DNA of 64,000 nt from Flavobacteriia bacterium (GCA_947450325.1 CANFUT010000011.1:1-64000), one strand, 5' to 3'; counted from the first letter of the stretch, positions 45,255 to 55,376 are shown. Numbers and translations: made by a program. The notes: generated by a model from the letters alone, not told the origin.

Positions 45255-46409
45255 TTAACTCAACTTCTGAAATGTTTTCCACCATAAATCAGGCATTTCA
45301 TTTTGCATAGCCAATTGATAATCTTCATGATTACAAGGAACCATGTGGTGTCTTTCAAATCTCACCCCAGATTTCAAGGGATAAGGCACTTCCATCCACC
45401 AACGATCTGATTTATTGCTTTTATAAAACACTAAATCGTTTTCATACGATTCCATGTGCACAATAAATTTTAAATAATCTTTTTTGCTTCCAATTGGAAA
45501 ATCACCCTTTCTTTGCGAGATTCCATCTAGAAAATACCAAATTATCTGTGCAACCAATTGGTTTGAACTTTCAGTTATATTTCCAGGTAACAAATTAAAT
45601 ATTCCAAAACTTGTCAATTTATCGCTGATACCGGCATAACGAACAATTTGGCAGATTTGATCAGCATAAAAACCATTTGGTGAGTTATAAAAATCTCCTT
45701 TAAAATCAGCGTTTCTTATTGATTGTAAATCCAAACTCATGATGTCGGCATTTCTAATCAAGGGCTCTGCGACCTTATAATTGGCATTATACTCGCCTAA
45801 TCTACACGCATCGAAATATAATTTTTCAAATAAATCAACTTCTGTTTGCTTCACAAAGGGAAGTTGTATTCCAATTGAACTATGATTAAATAAGAAACAT
45901 GGTCTGTGCATCAAAATTTGACTTAAATAACCATCCTTCTTAATTTGTTCTTCCGGTGATCCTAAATCAAATTTGGAATCAACTGCAACCAAATTAACAG
46001 TTTGTTCTAATTGCTGGTATGCTTGATATAATGGAAATGTTAAATCTTGCGTTCCGCCAATCATAACTGGAATAACATGTGCTTTCACTAATTCAGATAC
46101 AACTGCTGAAATTGCGAAATATGTATCATTGATATTCTCACCTGGAAGAATCGTTCCTAAATCATAAATTTCGAATGCCCATGAGAGTCCTGGAAATAAA
46201 TTCCACAGTTCATTTCTAAATCGATCGTCTCGCTTTTGGTGAAGTTGTTCTTCCCCGTTTCGAAATTCAGGACAATAAAAAATAGCGATTCCATTTTTTT
46301 TTAAGTCAGGAAAATTTCCTTCAGTATGAATTTGAATAACACTACCCAAAGATTCGCTTTTTGCTTCAAAAGCTTCGACAGGCTGAAAATAAATTGAAAT
46401 ATCTTTCAT
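45255..46409 (-). CDS. Arginase/formimidoylglutamase-fold protein, probably non-catalytic
   Basis: 384 residues; the central part aligns with the ureohydrolase fold. The metal-binding motifs are altered: GGxH reads GGTQD, DAHxD reads DSKFD, and SxDxD reads SLDLQ. Two His and one Asp ligand are therefore missing, so arginase-like catalysis is unlikely. Extra N- and C-terminal parts (ending in RWWMEVPYPL and LWWKTFQKLS) are not in the classical enzyme. It stands between topA and the gld cluster; related genes lie next to gldKLMN in other flavobacteria. Possibly a ligand-binding or structural partner (inference). Confidence 0.8.
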   Translation of the reverse strand: MKDISIYFQPVEAFEAKSESLGSVIQIHTEGNFPDLKKNGIAIFYCPEFRNGEEQLHQKRDDRFRNELWNLFPGLSWAFEIYDLGTILPGENINDTYFAISAVVSELVKAHVIPVMIGGTQDLTFPLYQAYQQLEQTVNLVAVDSKFDLGSPEEQIKKDGYLSQILMHRPCFLFNHSSIGIQLPFVKQTEVDLFEKLYFDACRLGEYNANYKVAEPLIRNADIMSLDLQSIRNADFKGDFYNSPNGFYADQICQIVRYAGISDKLTSFGIFNLLPGNITESSNQLVAQIIWYFLDGISQRKGDFPIGSKKDYLKFIVHMESYENDLVFYKSNKSDRWWMEVPYPLKSGVRFERHHMVPCNHEDYQLAMQNEMPDLWWKTFQKLS

Positions 46410-46452
46410 CTTTTAAAATGGGCTAATTAATATCAATTAAATATCCAACTAC

Positions 46453-48876
46453 TTACTTTTTAGCAGCGGGCTTTTTCTTTGATACAGGTTTCTTTTTAGC
46501 AACGACCTTCGTTTTAGCAGCTGGCTTTGCTTTCGCAACTGTTGTTGCTTTTGCTGGTGCTTTGCTTCCTGGCTTGCGTTTTGGTGCAGGCTGATTTTCT
46601 GCAATTTCCAAGCATTGCTCCAAAGTTAAATCTTCTACAACGATGTCTTTCGGCAACTTGTAATTGTCTTTGCCAATTTTCAAATAGGCACCCCAACGAC
46701 CATTTAACAATTGTAAATCTTCTCTTTCTGGAAAGATTTTAATGATTTTATTAGCGTCGTCTTCTCTCTTGATTAAGATTAACTCCTCCGCTCTTGCTAA
46801 ATCAATTGTCATTGGATCATCTTCTTTCTTCAGAGAAATAAATGCTTTTCCATGTTGCAAGTAAGGTCCAAATCTTCCAATATTTGCTTTCACAGTTAAA
46901 TCTTCAAACTCACCTAATGTTCTTGGCAATTTGAATAATTCTAAAGCATCTTCCAGCGTAATCGAATTAATAGATTGTTCTCCTCTCAAAGAAGCAAATT
47001 GTGGCTTCTCGCCATCTTCTTTTTCATCACCCACTTGAACCATCGGTCCAAATCTCCCGATACGAACAATGATTTTCTTTCCTGAAACTGGATGAACACC
47101 CAATTCTCTTTCTCCTGTTGCTCTTTCAGAGTTTTCTAAAGTATCTTCAACATTCAAGTGAAAAGGACTGTAAAAATCGTGAATCATTTTGGTCCACTCT
47201 ATCATTCCTTTTGCAATCTCATCGAATTGCGCTTCCACTTTTGCTGTGAAATGGTAATCCATAATTCTGTCGAAATGTTCAACCAAAAAATCAGTTACAA
47301 CAATTCCTATATCGGTTGGAGAAAGTTTGTTTTTCTCTTTTCCTGTAATTTCTGTTTTCTTAGATTCAGTAATAGATTGATCTTTCAACTCAAAATAAGC
47401 AAAAGCTCTTTCTTCACCTTCACGTTCTTTTTTCTCAACATAGCCTCTTTTTTGGATTGTTGAAATCGTTGGTGCATAAGTTGACGGACGACCAATTCCC
47501 AGCTCTTCCAATTTTTTAACCAAAGATGCTTCTACATATCTAGGTGCAGCTCTTGTAAATCGTTCTGTTGCTTTGATGACTTCTCTATTCAAATTCTCTC
47601 CGACAACAACTGCTGGAAGTAATCCTTCAGTATCCTCTTTTTCTTCATCTTCTTCTTCATCAGCAGAAGATTCTAAGTACACTTTTAAAAACCCATCAAA
47701 TTTGATTACCTCTCCTCTTGCGGTGAAAACCTCTGGTAACTTTGACGATCCTATTTTAATAGTGGTTCTTTCAAGTTGGGCGTGACTCATTTGAGAAGCG
47801 ATGGAGCGTTTCCAAATAAGATCATATAATCGTACTTCATCCGACTCACCAGAAATTGAATGCGCACTAAAATCTGTCGGTCGAATAGCTTCGTGGGCTT
47901 CTTGCGCGTTTGCGTTTTTAGTCTGATATTTTGTCGGCTTGGAATAATTTACTCCATAAGCTCTTTTGATTTCTGCTTCAGCACCATCAATCGCAGTTTG
48001 AGATAAATTCACGGAATCCGTTCTCATATATGTGATTTTTCCAGCTTCATACAAACGCTGTGCTACTGACATTGTTCTTGAAACTGAAAAGCCTAATTTC
48101 AAACTGGCTTCTTGTTGAAGCGTTGAAGTTGTAAAAGGAACAGCTGGTGTTTTGGTTGCTGGTTTCATCTGAACGTCCAACACCTCAAAATTAGTATCCT
48201 TACACAATGCTAAGAATTCTTTCACTTCTGAATCCGTTCCCATGTTGCGGCTAACTTCAGCTTTTATTTTTTCTTTTCCTTTTAAGAATACACCTTGAAT
48301 TTTGTAAAAAGATTCTGAATGGAAACCCATGATTTCTTTTTCTCTTTCTACAATTAATCTAACAGCTACAGATTGAACTCGTCCGGCTGACAAACTTGGT
48401 CTCACTTTTTTCCACAAAACTGGAGAAAGTTCAAATCCAACCAATCTATCCAAAACACGTCTAGCTTGTTGCGCATTGACCAATTCTTGATTGATATTTC
48501 TGGGTTTATCAATTGCTTTTAAAATGGCTGATTTAGTGATTTCGTTGAAAGTAATTCTTTTGGTTTCTTTCTTTTTCAGGTCTAAAGTCTCATATAAGTG
48601 CCAAGAAATCGCTTCTCCTTCGCGGTCCTCATCCGTTGCTAACCAAACCACTTCGGCTTCCTTCGTTAACTTTTTTAATTCTGAGACAATTGCTTTTTTA
48701 TCTGGAGAAACTTCATAATTGGGTTTGAAATTATTGTCAATTTCAATCGCTATTCCTTTCTTTGCCAAATCTCTAACATGACCATAACTAGATTTAACAA
48801 CAAAATCTTTCCCGAGATATCCTTCAATGGTTTTTGCCTTTGCAGGGGACTCGACTATAACTAAATTTTTGGCCAT
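46453..48876 (-). CDS. topA: DNA topoisomerase I
   Basis: Type IA topoisomerase that relaxes negative supercoils. 807 residues: TOPRIM domain (LVIVESPAKAKTIEGYLG at the start; ATDEDREGEAISWH), active-site Tyr in ITYMRTDSVNLS, and C-terminal repeats. Instead of ending in zinc fingers it has tandem repeated GRFGPxxQ/GxYLK-type units and a last 45 residues rich in Lys, Ala and Pro (KKKPVSKKKPAAKK). It precedes the arginase-fold gene. Confidence 0.95.
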   Translation of the reverse strand: MAKNLVIVESPAKAKTIEGYLGKDFVVKSSYGHVRDLAKKGIAIEIDNNFKPNYEVSPDKKAIVSELKKLTKEAEVVWLATDEDREGEAISWHLYETLDLKKKETKRITFNEITKSAILKAIDKPRNINQELVNAQQARRVLDRLVGFELSPVLWKKVRPSLSAGRVQSVAVRLIVEREKEIMGFHSESFYKIQGVFLKGKEKIKAEVSRNMGTDSEVKEFLALCKDTNFEVLDVQMKPATKTPAVPFTTSTLQQEASLKLGFSVSRTMSVAQRLYEAGKITYMRTDSVNLSQTAIDGAEAEIKRAYGVNYSKPTKYQTKNANAQEAHEAIRPTDFSAHSISGESDEVRLYDLIWKRSIASQMSHAQLERTTIKIGSSKLPEVFTARGEVIKFDGFLKVYLESSADEEEDEEKEDTEGLLPAVVVGENLNREVIKATERFTRAAPRYVEASLVKKLEELGIGRPSTYAPTISTIQKRGYVEKKEREGEERAFAYFELKDQSITESKKTEITGKEKNKLSPTDIGIVVTDFLVEHFDRIMDYHFTAKVEAQFDEIAKGMIEWTKMIHDFYSPFHLNVEDTLENSERATGERELGVHPVSGKKIIVRIGRFGPMVQVGDEKEDGEKPQFASLRGEQSINSITLEDALELFKLPRTLGEFEDLTVKANIGRFGPYLQHGKAFISLKKEDDPMTIDLARAEELILIKREDDANKIIKIFPEREDLQLLNGRWGAYLKIGKDNYKLPKDIVVEDLTLEQCLEIAENQPAPKRKPGSKAPAKATTVAKAKPAAKTKVVAKKKPVSKKKPAAKK

Positions 48877-48915
48877 GAGCTGATTTATTTTAAATGATTT
48901 GCTTTAAAAGCTGTG

Positions 48916-48947
48916 CAAAATAAGCGTAATTCTATTCAAAAAACAAA
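48916..48947 (-). promoter_or_regulatory. Probable topA promoter
   Basis: On the minus strand TTTG (48947-48944), 20 bases, TTATTTTG (48923-48916): one mismatch to TAnnTTTG with a normal spacer, about 40 bases before the topA start. Confidence 0.45.
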
Positions 48948-49057
48948 TTCAGTTTTTTTAATTATCAATTGTTCAATGTTAATAGATGGATAATTTCACA
49001 AAAAACAATCTTTCGAATTTGTTAAATATATTCTCCAAAAAAAACTTAGAACAAAAA

Positions 49058-49083
49058 AAAGCCGTCCAAAATTGAACGACTTT
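49058..49083 (-). terminator. Rho-independent terminator after the T9SS cargo gene
   Basis: On the minus strand AAAGTCGTTC, 6-base loop, GGACGGCTTT with G-U pairs, followed by eight T residues; 22 bases past the stop. Confidence 0.75.
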
Positions 49084-49104
49084 TTTCATGTTTAAAAACT
49101 GATA

Positions 49105-50835
49105 TTATTTAATAATAACTCTTTCTATAAACTGCGCATTTGAAAAATTCACTTCTAACAAGTAAAGTCCTTTTCCAAACTCAGAAAGATTAATTCCTCC
49201 GACAAGTTCATCTTTCGAATTGATTGATTTTACAATTCTTCCAGACATATCACGAACATTGATATTGAATTGATCATCTTGAGAAGTAACTTTCATGTAA
49301 ACAATTCCTTCAGAAGGATTCGGGAAAATTGCAAATGGTTTTTTCTCGACAGTAGAAATTCCTAAAGTTGAATTATAAACTGCAGATTCATACATACATC
49401 CTAAAGAAGTTGTTAAAACCACCGTATAGTTCCCGCCATTTGTTATTGGCAATGTATTTGAAACAGCATTTGGTATTGCATTTCCATTTAAATACCATTG
49501 TACCAAATCTCCATTTACATTATTAACAGATAATTCGCTCGCTGTTTGCGTAATTACTGGAGCTGCTTGATTACAATAAACTGCGTCTAAAGTATCAGAA
49601 AAAGCTACACATCCTCCTCCGCTAATAGCTACTAAAGAATATGCACCTGAATTATCGATTACCAATGATGAAGTTGTAGCACCTGCAATAGGGCTTCCTT
49701 CAAAATACCATTGCAAATCATTGCTGATTGAATCAGTGTGCAAAGTGTGATTAATTGAATCGAAATAAATGTTTGGTACACCAGGAAATCCGTAAACATG
49801 AATTGTATCAACTGAAACAACCAAAGGAACAGGCAAAATAGTTTGTAACGTAATTGAGTAGTTGATATTTGCAGAACCTGCAGCACAACCGTTGCATCCT
49901 CCGATATTCATTGTGTGAATTCCCATATAATCATCAGCACCAAAACCAAATTCACCTGCATCAGATTCCCAAATTTCGATTGTGTAGGTTTTGGTTGGAT
50001 CAAGTAAATTACTTGCTGTCCAAGAAACTGGTGGATCAGTATCTGCAATAATGGAAGAGGTACCAAACAACACACCATCTTCATAAATTTTATAATAGGC
50101 ATCAGCACTTTCATACGAAGGAAATCCTTCACCGTAGCCACTCATAGAATTTATAGTTACTCCAGTCAATGTATATACATTGACGGTAGTTAAATTGTCC
50201 CAAGCCTGGTAATTTACAACATAATCGCCGGGAGTTGTATAAACCTGAGGAGCAGGGTTCTCAGAAGAAGATTGATTTCCATTTCCAAAATTCCAAGAAT
50301 ATTGCAATAAGCCTGGGTTATTGTTTGTAAAATCAACTGTCACTGGTGAACAACCTGAAAAACCTGACATTGAAAATCCGTCATTGGTTGTATTTGTTTG
50401 TGCGGGATTCACCCTCATAAAAACCTCAAAAGTGGTTGGAAAATCTCCAACTACTTCTAAACTTGCTAACACAGAAACAGTAACTGTATAATCGCCAGCT
50501 AGCAAAGGCGTCCCTGAAACATGTACACAACCATATATACTGGTTTGAGGATTGTAATTACAACCATTAGCATCATTATTACAAACCCAGCTTAAACCTA
50601 CCGGAAGTGAAATCGAAATGATTTTGAAATTTGTAAAATTAAACCCACTTGTATCTGTTGGCATCACAAACGTAATATCTTCAGCATAAGGCTGAGAAAC
50701 ATTACCTTCTGGCATAGTATCAGGATAAATTCCTGTTGACGTATAAATTGTATTTGGTGTACAAATTTGCGCAAAGGATTGACCTCCGACGAGCACCATA
50801 CAAACAACTGTAATTAAGGTAAATAAATGCTTCAT
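49105..50835 (-). CDS. Secreted T9SS cargo protein with PKD domain
   Basis: 576 residues. Signal peptide (HLFTLITVVCMVLVGGQSFA), a cadherin-like N-terminal part, a PKD-type domain (YSWNFGNGNQSSSENPAP, DYVVNYQAWD, about residues 185-235), a segment resembling a calcium-binding calx/jelly-roll fold, immunoglobulin-like units, and a C-terminal sorting domain (FAIFPNPSEGIVYMKV to LYLLEVNFSNAQFIERVIIK) of the type A used by the type IX secretion system. It has no catalytic motif, so it is probably an adhesin or structural surface protein. Confidence 0.85.
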   Translation of the reverse strand: MKHLFTLITVVCMVLVGGQSFAQICTPNTIYTSTGIYPDTMPEGNVSQPYAEDITFVMPTDTSGFNFTNFKIISISLPVGLSWVCNNDANGCNYNPQTSIYGCVHVSGTPLLAGDYTVTVSVLASLEVVGDFPTTFEVFMRVNPAQTNTTNDGFSMSGFSGCSPVTVDFTNNNPGLLQYSWNFGNGNQSSSENPAPQVYTTPGDYVVNYQAWDNLTTVNVYTLTGVTINSMSGYGEGFPSYESADAYYKIYEDGVLFGTSSIIADTDPPVSWTASNLLDPTKTYTIEIWESDAGEFGFGADDYMGIHTMNIGGCNGCAAGSANINYSITLQTILPVPLVVSVDTIHVYGFPGVPNIYFDSINHTLHTDSISNDLQWYFEGSPIAGATTSSLVIDNSGAYSLVAISGGGCVAFSDTLDAVYCNQAAPVITQTASELSVNNVNGDLVQWYLNGNAIPNAVSNTLPITNGGNYTVVLTTSLGCMYESAVYNSTLGISTVEKKPFAIFPNPSEGIVYMKVTSQDDQFNINVRDMSGRIVKSINSKDELVGGINLSEFGKGLYLLEVNFSNAQFIERVIIK

Positions 50836-50973
50836 AAAAGAAATAATTAATTAAATTTTGACATGAATTTACAATTAAAAAAGATAAATGCAACAATAAA
50901 ACATATTTTTGAACCAATCTTAATAATTTGAATAGGCCAATAGTAGCTCAAATTTGTTTAAACCAAATAATAA

Positions 50974-50999
50974 AAGCTGCTTCAAAAATGAAGCAGCTT
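50974..50999 (-). terminator. Terminator-like hairpin after the unknown secreted-protein gene
   Basis: AAGCTGCTTCA / TGAAGCAGCTT: an 11-base perfect stem 25 bases past the stop at 51024, with a moderately T-rich end. Confidence 0.75.
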
Positions 51000-51023
51000 A
51001 TTAACTATCAAATAATTAGAATG

Positions 51024-52058
51024 CTATTTTTTCTTCATTTCTAAAACTGAATTGACAGTCATTTTCACACCCATCATATCAACTTCAGTATTTAGATTTC
51101 CTTTTACATTTTGAAACATACCATTTGTGTAATCAAATGAAGTTGTAATTTTTCCTGACATCTTTGGTGACATAGCTTTTGCAGATCCTAGCGCCATTTG
51201 GTCTTCGTTGGTTAATTCAACATCTTCCATACTTTCCAAACCACCCATTCCCATGTTGAAATTCCCTTCACTGGTTTGTCCTTCAGCGCCACCACCAAAC
51301 ATGTCTTTGCTTTTGTCTGTGCTGATTGTATTGTCAATCGAAGCAATTCCTCCAGCCATTGATTTTACCAAAATATCAATTTGATACATTCCAGCAGTTG
51401 CTTTCACCTTGTCACCAGCAGCAACTTGACCCTCAGGAACAGCTAAAAATTCTAGAAAATCATAAGGGAACACATCTATTTCATCTGTTTCTTCCGTTAC
51501 TTTCACATCCACTTTCTTCGTTGTTTTAATTGTTTGAACTGTGTAACCAGACTTCAAGGCACCAGTTTTTGGATCAAATTCCGCGTAAACATCTACTTTA
51601 GTATTTCCAACTTGTGCGCCTGCTTGAACATTATTTTGGTTAGCGTTTCCATATACCAAGACATTGCCTGTTGCAGTTGTCATTAAATAAACTCGCTTTA
51701 GAAAGGTGAATTTTCCTTTTTTGTCAACTGTAACATCACTTTTGATGCAATTTTTAGAAACATTCATGATACTGGCCAACATTTTGCCTTTTGAATCGAC
51801 TACTTTGAAATTGGTTAAATACAATGTTCCAGTTGCGGTTCCTTTGGCATTGACAGCACTGATCAATAAGACAAAATCAGTCGTTGTCGTAAATTTTTCT
51901 TGCATGTTCATACCCATCGCTGAAGTAGTCACATTGTCGACAACAGATGCATTGAAAGCGTAAGATGCACCAACTTTCCAGTTGTAATTCAATTCAGTAG
52001 CAGATAAGCAAAATATACTTAACTGAACGATTAATAAAGATTGTAATATTTTTTTCAT
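51024..52058 (-). CDS. Unknown secreted protein
   Basis: 344 residues from ATG 52058, which gives a signal peptide (LQSLLIVQLSIFCLSATEL). The mature part is beta-rich (YNWKVGASYAFNASVVDN, ATGTLYLTNFKVVDSKG, DKKGKFTFLKRVYL), with a Met/Gly-rich stretch (MFGGGAEGQTSEGNFNMGMG, about residues 265-285) and a final GVKMTVNSVLEMKKK. I do not recognise a family. No lipobox or sorting domain is visible. It stands alone with a terminator downstream. Confidence 0.7.
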   Translation of the reverse strand: MKKILQSLLIVQLSIFCLSATELNYNWKVGASYAFNASVVDNVTTSAMGMNMQEKFTTTTDFVLLISAVNAKGTATGTLYLTNFKVVDSKGKMLASIMNVSKNCIKSDVTVDKKGKFTFLKRVYLMTTATGNVLVYGNANQNNVQAGAQVGNTKVDVYAEFDPKTGALKSGYTVQTIKTTKKVDVKVTEETDEIDVFPYDFLEFLAVPEGQVAAGDKVKATAGMYQIDILVKSMAGGIASIDNTISTDKSKDMFGGGAEGQTSEGNFNMGMGGLESMEDVELTNEDQMALGSAKAMSPKMSGKITTSFDYTNGMFQNVKGNLNTEVDMMGVKMTVNSVLEMKKK

Positions 52059-52193
52059 AACATTTCTATTAATAATTTTCTGGGGCAATTCAAATACTGT
52101 TCCAAAAGTAAAAATAAAGGAATATGTTTCAATTTCTATCTAAAAAATAATTCAATTCAAAAAAAATATTTACCTTGGTATTTATTTAATCAA

Positions 52194-53078
52194 ATGCAGC
52201 GAAAAACATTTATACAAACCATCATGGGAGGATCAGCAATATTGGGATTAAGTTCACTGAAATGGATAATTGACGAACAAGTAAACACACCAAAAATGCC
52301 AGTTCTCTTTGTCGGGCATGGTTCACCTATGAATGCAATTGAAGACAATGTTTACACTAAAAATTGGCAAGAAATAACCAACAAAGTGGAAAAACCAAAA
52401 GCGATTATTTGTATTTCAGCGCACTGGTTAACTAATGGAAGTTATGTCACTCATGTTGAAAAACCAGCAACAATTCATGATTTTGGCGGATTTCCACAAG
52501 CACTTTTCGATGTGCAATACCCTGCACTCGGTGCACCAGATTTGGCCATAGAAACTACTTTGTTATTTCCAGAGAATGTTTTGAAACTAGATGAAGAGTG
52601 GGGATTAGATCATGGAACGTGGTCAATTTTAAAAAAAATGTACCCTTTGGCGGATGTTCCCGTAATTCAATTGAGCATAGATTATGGAAAACCGGCAGCA
52701 TATCATTTTGAGCTCGCAAAATATTTGGAAAAACTGCGTACAAAAGGAGTTTTAATCGTTGGAAGTGGTAATATGATTCACAATTTAGGAATGGTCGCTT
52801 GGGATAAAATGAACGAAACCAATTACGGATATGATTGGGCGATTGAAACGAATGAAATCATGAAAAAGAAAATTTTAGACCGTGATTTTAAAGCGATGAT
52901 GGATTATCAAAACTTAAGTACTGGCGCTAAATTAGCCGTCCCAACACCAGATCACTACTATCCTTTGATGTATATCTTAGGTCTAGCAAAAAATGATGAA
53001 GAAATTTCGATTTTCAACGACTACACAATGGCTGGTTCGTTGTCAATGACTTCTGTTGGAATCGGGCTAAAAAAATAA
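52194..53078 (+). CDS. LigB-type extradiol dioxygenase (YgiD/DODA-like)
   Basis: 294 residues. Class III extradiol dioxygenase fold with metal and catalytic histidines visible in VLFVGHGSPMNA, CISAHWLTNG, GLDHGTWSIL and PTPDHYYPLMY. Bacterial YgiD and plant DODA members cleave 4,5-DOPA or related catechols. Unusually, an N-terminal export-like sequence (MQRKTFIQTIMGGSAILGLSSL) is present, resembling a Tat signal with RK in place of RR. The native substrate is unknown. Confidence 0.82.
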   Translation: MQRKTFIQTIMGGSAILGLSSLKWIIDEQVNTPKMPVLFVGHGSPMNAIEDNVYTKNWQEITNKVEKPKAIICISAHWLTNGSYVTHVEKPATIHDFGGFPQALFDVQYPALGAPDLAIETTLLFPENVLKLDEEWGLDHGTWSILKKMYPLADVPVIQLSIDYGKPAAYHFELAKYLEKLRTKGVLIVGSGNMIHNLGMVAWDKMNETNYGYDWAIETNEIMKKKILDRDFKAMMDYQNLSTGAKLAVPTPDHYYPLMYILGLAKNDEEISIFNDYTMAGSLSMTSVGIGLKK

Positions 53079-53208
53079 ATCTACTATACTTTTCATTCAA
53101 CTAAATACCCCTGATATTATTTGAACACATTGCCACTATTTGGTGAGCAATGTCATCTTTTCGCATTGAAAGTTTTTGTTAAATTTGCAGACTTATTAAT
53201 CGAATTGA

Positions 53209-54279
53209 ATGAAACCAACATTTCACACGCTTAAAATTTCTGACATCAGAAGAGAAACGGAAGATACTGTTTCCATTGCTTTTGAAATTCCAACGGATTT
53301 AATTGATGCATATCAATACAAGCCTGGACAATATTTGACACTTCGCGCTGACGTCAATGGAGAAGACTTGAGAAGATCTTATTCTTTGTGCTCGTCTCCA
53401 GATGAAAATGAATGGAGAGTTGCAATTAAACAAGTTGAAAAAGGAAAATTCTCAACTTATGCAAATCAAAATTTAAAAGTTGGTGATTCATTACAAGTAA
53501 TGACTCCAATGGGGAATTTTACAACAGAAATTGATTCAAAAAACAACAAAAACTATGTGTTGTTTGCCGCCGGAAGTGGAGTTACTCCTATTTTTTCGTT
53601 AGCTAAATCAATTTTGAAAAATGAGCCAAACAGTAGCGTTACGTTATTTTATGGTAACAAAGGTTTTGCCAGTATCATTTTCAGGGAAGAAATTGAAGCA
53701 TTGAAAAACAGCTATTTAAACACGTTTAGAGTTGTTCATGTTCTTTCGAGAGAAAGTTTAGGAAATCAAATTCAAAAAGGAAGAATCGACAAAGACAAGT
53801 GTGAAAAACTGAATCATGCATTTTTGAATGGAACAAACGTAGACAGTGTTTTTGTTTGTGGACCAGAAGCAATGATTCACGCGGTAAAAGATACATTTTC
53901 TGAAGCTGGAGTGGATGATTCGAATATCCATTTCGAACTTTTTGGAACCAATGAAGCAAAAACTTCAGATGATTTGAGTTTACCGAAAGAACAATCTGTT
54001 GAATCAAACGTTACTATTATCCTTGATGGAGATTTGTTTGAACTTAATTTAACTTCAGGCGGTGAAACCATTTTAGATGCTGCGTATAAAGCTGGTGCAG
54101 ATTTACCTTTTGCTTGTAAAGGTGGAGTTTGTTGTACTTGTAAAGCAAAAATCATTGAAGGATCTGCAAGAATGGACATCAATTATGCTCTCGAAAAAGA
54201 TGAAGTTGAAGCAGGATATATTTTAACATGTCAATCACATCCAACCAGTGAAAAATTGGTGATTTCGTTTGACGATTAA
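53209..54279 (+). CDS. PaaE-like ferredoxin reductase (FAD, NAD(P), 2Fe-2S), copy 1
   Basis: 356 residues: FAD domain with RRSYSLCSSP (about 60) and a Gly-rich NAD(P) domain (FAAGSGVTPIFS, CGPEAMIH), then a plant-type 2Fe-2S domain at the C-terminus with CKGGVCCTCKAK and LTCQ. This is the layout of PaaE/HCP-reductase-type electron transfer proteins. No phenylacetate oxygenase subunits are next to it, so the partner is unknown. A close paralogue follows 8 bases later. Confidence 0.88.
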   Translation: MKPTFHTLKISDIRRETEDTVSIAFEIPTDLIDAYQYKPGQYLTLRADVNGEDLRRSYSLCSSPDENEWRVAIKQVEKGKFSTYANQNLKVGDSLQVMTPMGNFTTEIDSKNNKNYVLFAAGSGVTPIFSLAKSILKNEPNSSVTLFYGNKGFASIIFREEIEALKNSYLNTFRVVHVLSRESLGNQIQKGRIDKDKCEKLNHAFLNGTNVDSVFVCGPEAMIHAVKDTFSEAGVDDSNIHFELFGTNEAKTSDDLSLPKEQSVESNVTIILDGDLFELNLTSGGETILDAAYKAGADLPFACKGGVCCTCKAKIIEGSARMDINYALEKDEVEAGYILTCQSHPTSEKLVISFDD

Positions 54280-54287
54280 TAGTAATT

Positions 54288-55376
54288 ATGGGATTTTTTA
54301 GTAGAAATAAGAAAGAAGAGAAAAATACTCCAACACCATCAAGTCCAAAAGGATTTTTTGAATTGGAAGTCAAAGAAATAAATAAACTTACTCCTGACAG
54401 CGTACAAATAAGTTTCAAAATTTCAGAGGAATTAAAATCAACTTTCAATTTCATTCCTGGACAATATTTGAATTTAAGTGCGATAGTTCAAGGAGTTGAA
54501 GAACGTCGTTCCTACTCCATTTGCAGTGGACCAGACGAAGATTTAGCTGTAGCTATTAAACGCATCAATAACGGGAAATTTTCCAATTGGGCGAATGATA
54601 CTTTGAAAGTTGGAGATTATGTGAAAGTTGCTGCACCACTTGGAAATTTCAAACTGGACGACAATTCTAAAAACATCGTTGCTTTTGCTGCGGGAAGTGG
54701 AATTACTCCGATTATTTCAATAGCAAAAAAACTGGCGCAAACAGGCGGAAATTTAAACTTATTTTACGGAAACCGTTCGTTGAATTCTGTCATGTTTAAA
54801 TCAGCGTTCGATGCATTAAAAAATGTTTCAGTACGACATTTTCTTTCAGGAGAAAAAATAGAAAATTTCAGTGAAGGACGATTGGACAAAGATGCAATAA
54901 GTGCTATCATTAAGGAAGATTTATCGATTCTAAAAGCAGATGGATTTTATTTGTGTGGACCAGAAACCATGATCAAATCTGCCATTGATACATTGACTTT
55001 GTTTGGTGTTCCAAAATCAAAAATTCACTACGAATTATATACAACTCCGGTATTGTTGATTGAAGAATCAGCAGTTGAAACTACTAATTTTGAAGGAGAA
55101 AGCAAGGTAAAAGTTTTGTTAGACGATGAAGAATTTGAAATAAAATTGAACTCATCAGGCAAAACAATTTTAGATGCGATTAACAAGGAAGGTTACGATG
55201 CACCTTATTCTTGCCGTGGCGGAGTTTGCTGTACCTGCAAAGCGAAAGTTTTGAAAGGAAAAGTAACTATGAATTTGAATTATTCACTGACTGATGAAGA
55301 AGTTGCAGAAGGATACATATTGACTTGTCAAGCGCATCCTGCGAGTGAAGAAGTAACCATTAGTTATGATGCGTAA
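54288..55376 (+). CDS. PaaE-like ferredoxin reductase, copy 2
   Basis: 362 residues with the same order of domains: a charged N-terminal leader of about 20 residues, FAD-binding RRSYSICSGP, NAD(P)-binding FAAGSGITPIIS and CGPETMIK, and the ferredoxin domain with CRGGVCCTCKAK and LTCQ. It is clearly homologous to copy 1 over its full length but diverged, so the duplication is old. Its stop overlaps the downstream SDR by 8-11 bases. Confidence 0.88.
   Translation: MGFFSRNKKEEKNTPTPSSPKGFFELEVKEINKLTPDSVQISFKISEELKSTFNFIPGQYLNLSAIVQGVEERRSYSICSGPDEDLAVAIKRINNGKFSNWANDTLKVGDYVKVAAPLGNFKLDDNSKNIVAFAAGSGITPIISIAKKLAQTGGNLNLFYGNRSLNSVMFKSAFDALKNVSVRHFLSGEKIENFSEGRLDKDAISAIIKEDLSILKADGFYLCGPETMIKSAIDTLTLFGVPKSKIHYELYTTPVLLIEESAVETTNFEGESKVKVLLDDEEFEIKLNSSGKTILDAINKEGYDAPYSCRGGVCCTCKAKVLKGKVTMNLNYSLTDEEVAEGYILTCQAHPASEEVTISYDA

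Noticed and set aside
45255-46409. Active arginase or formimidoylglutamase
   Set aside because: Three of the usual metal-ligand residues are replaced, so I kept only the fold assignment.
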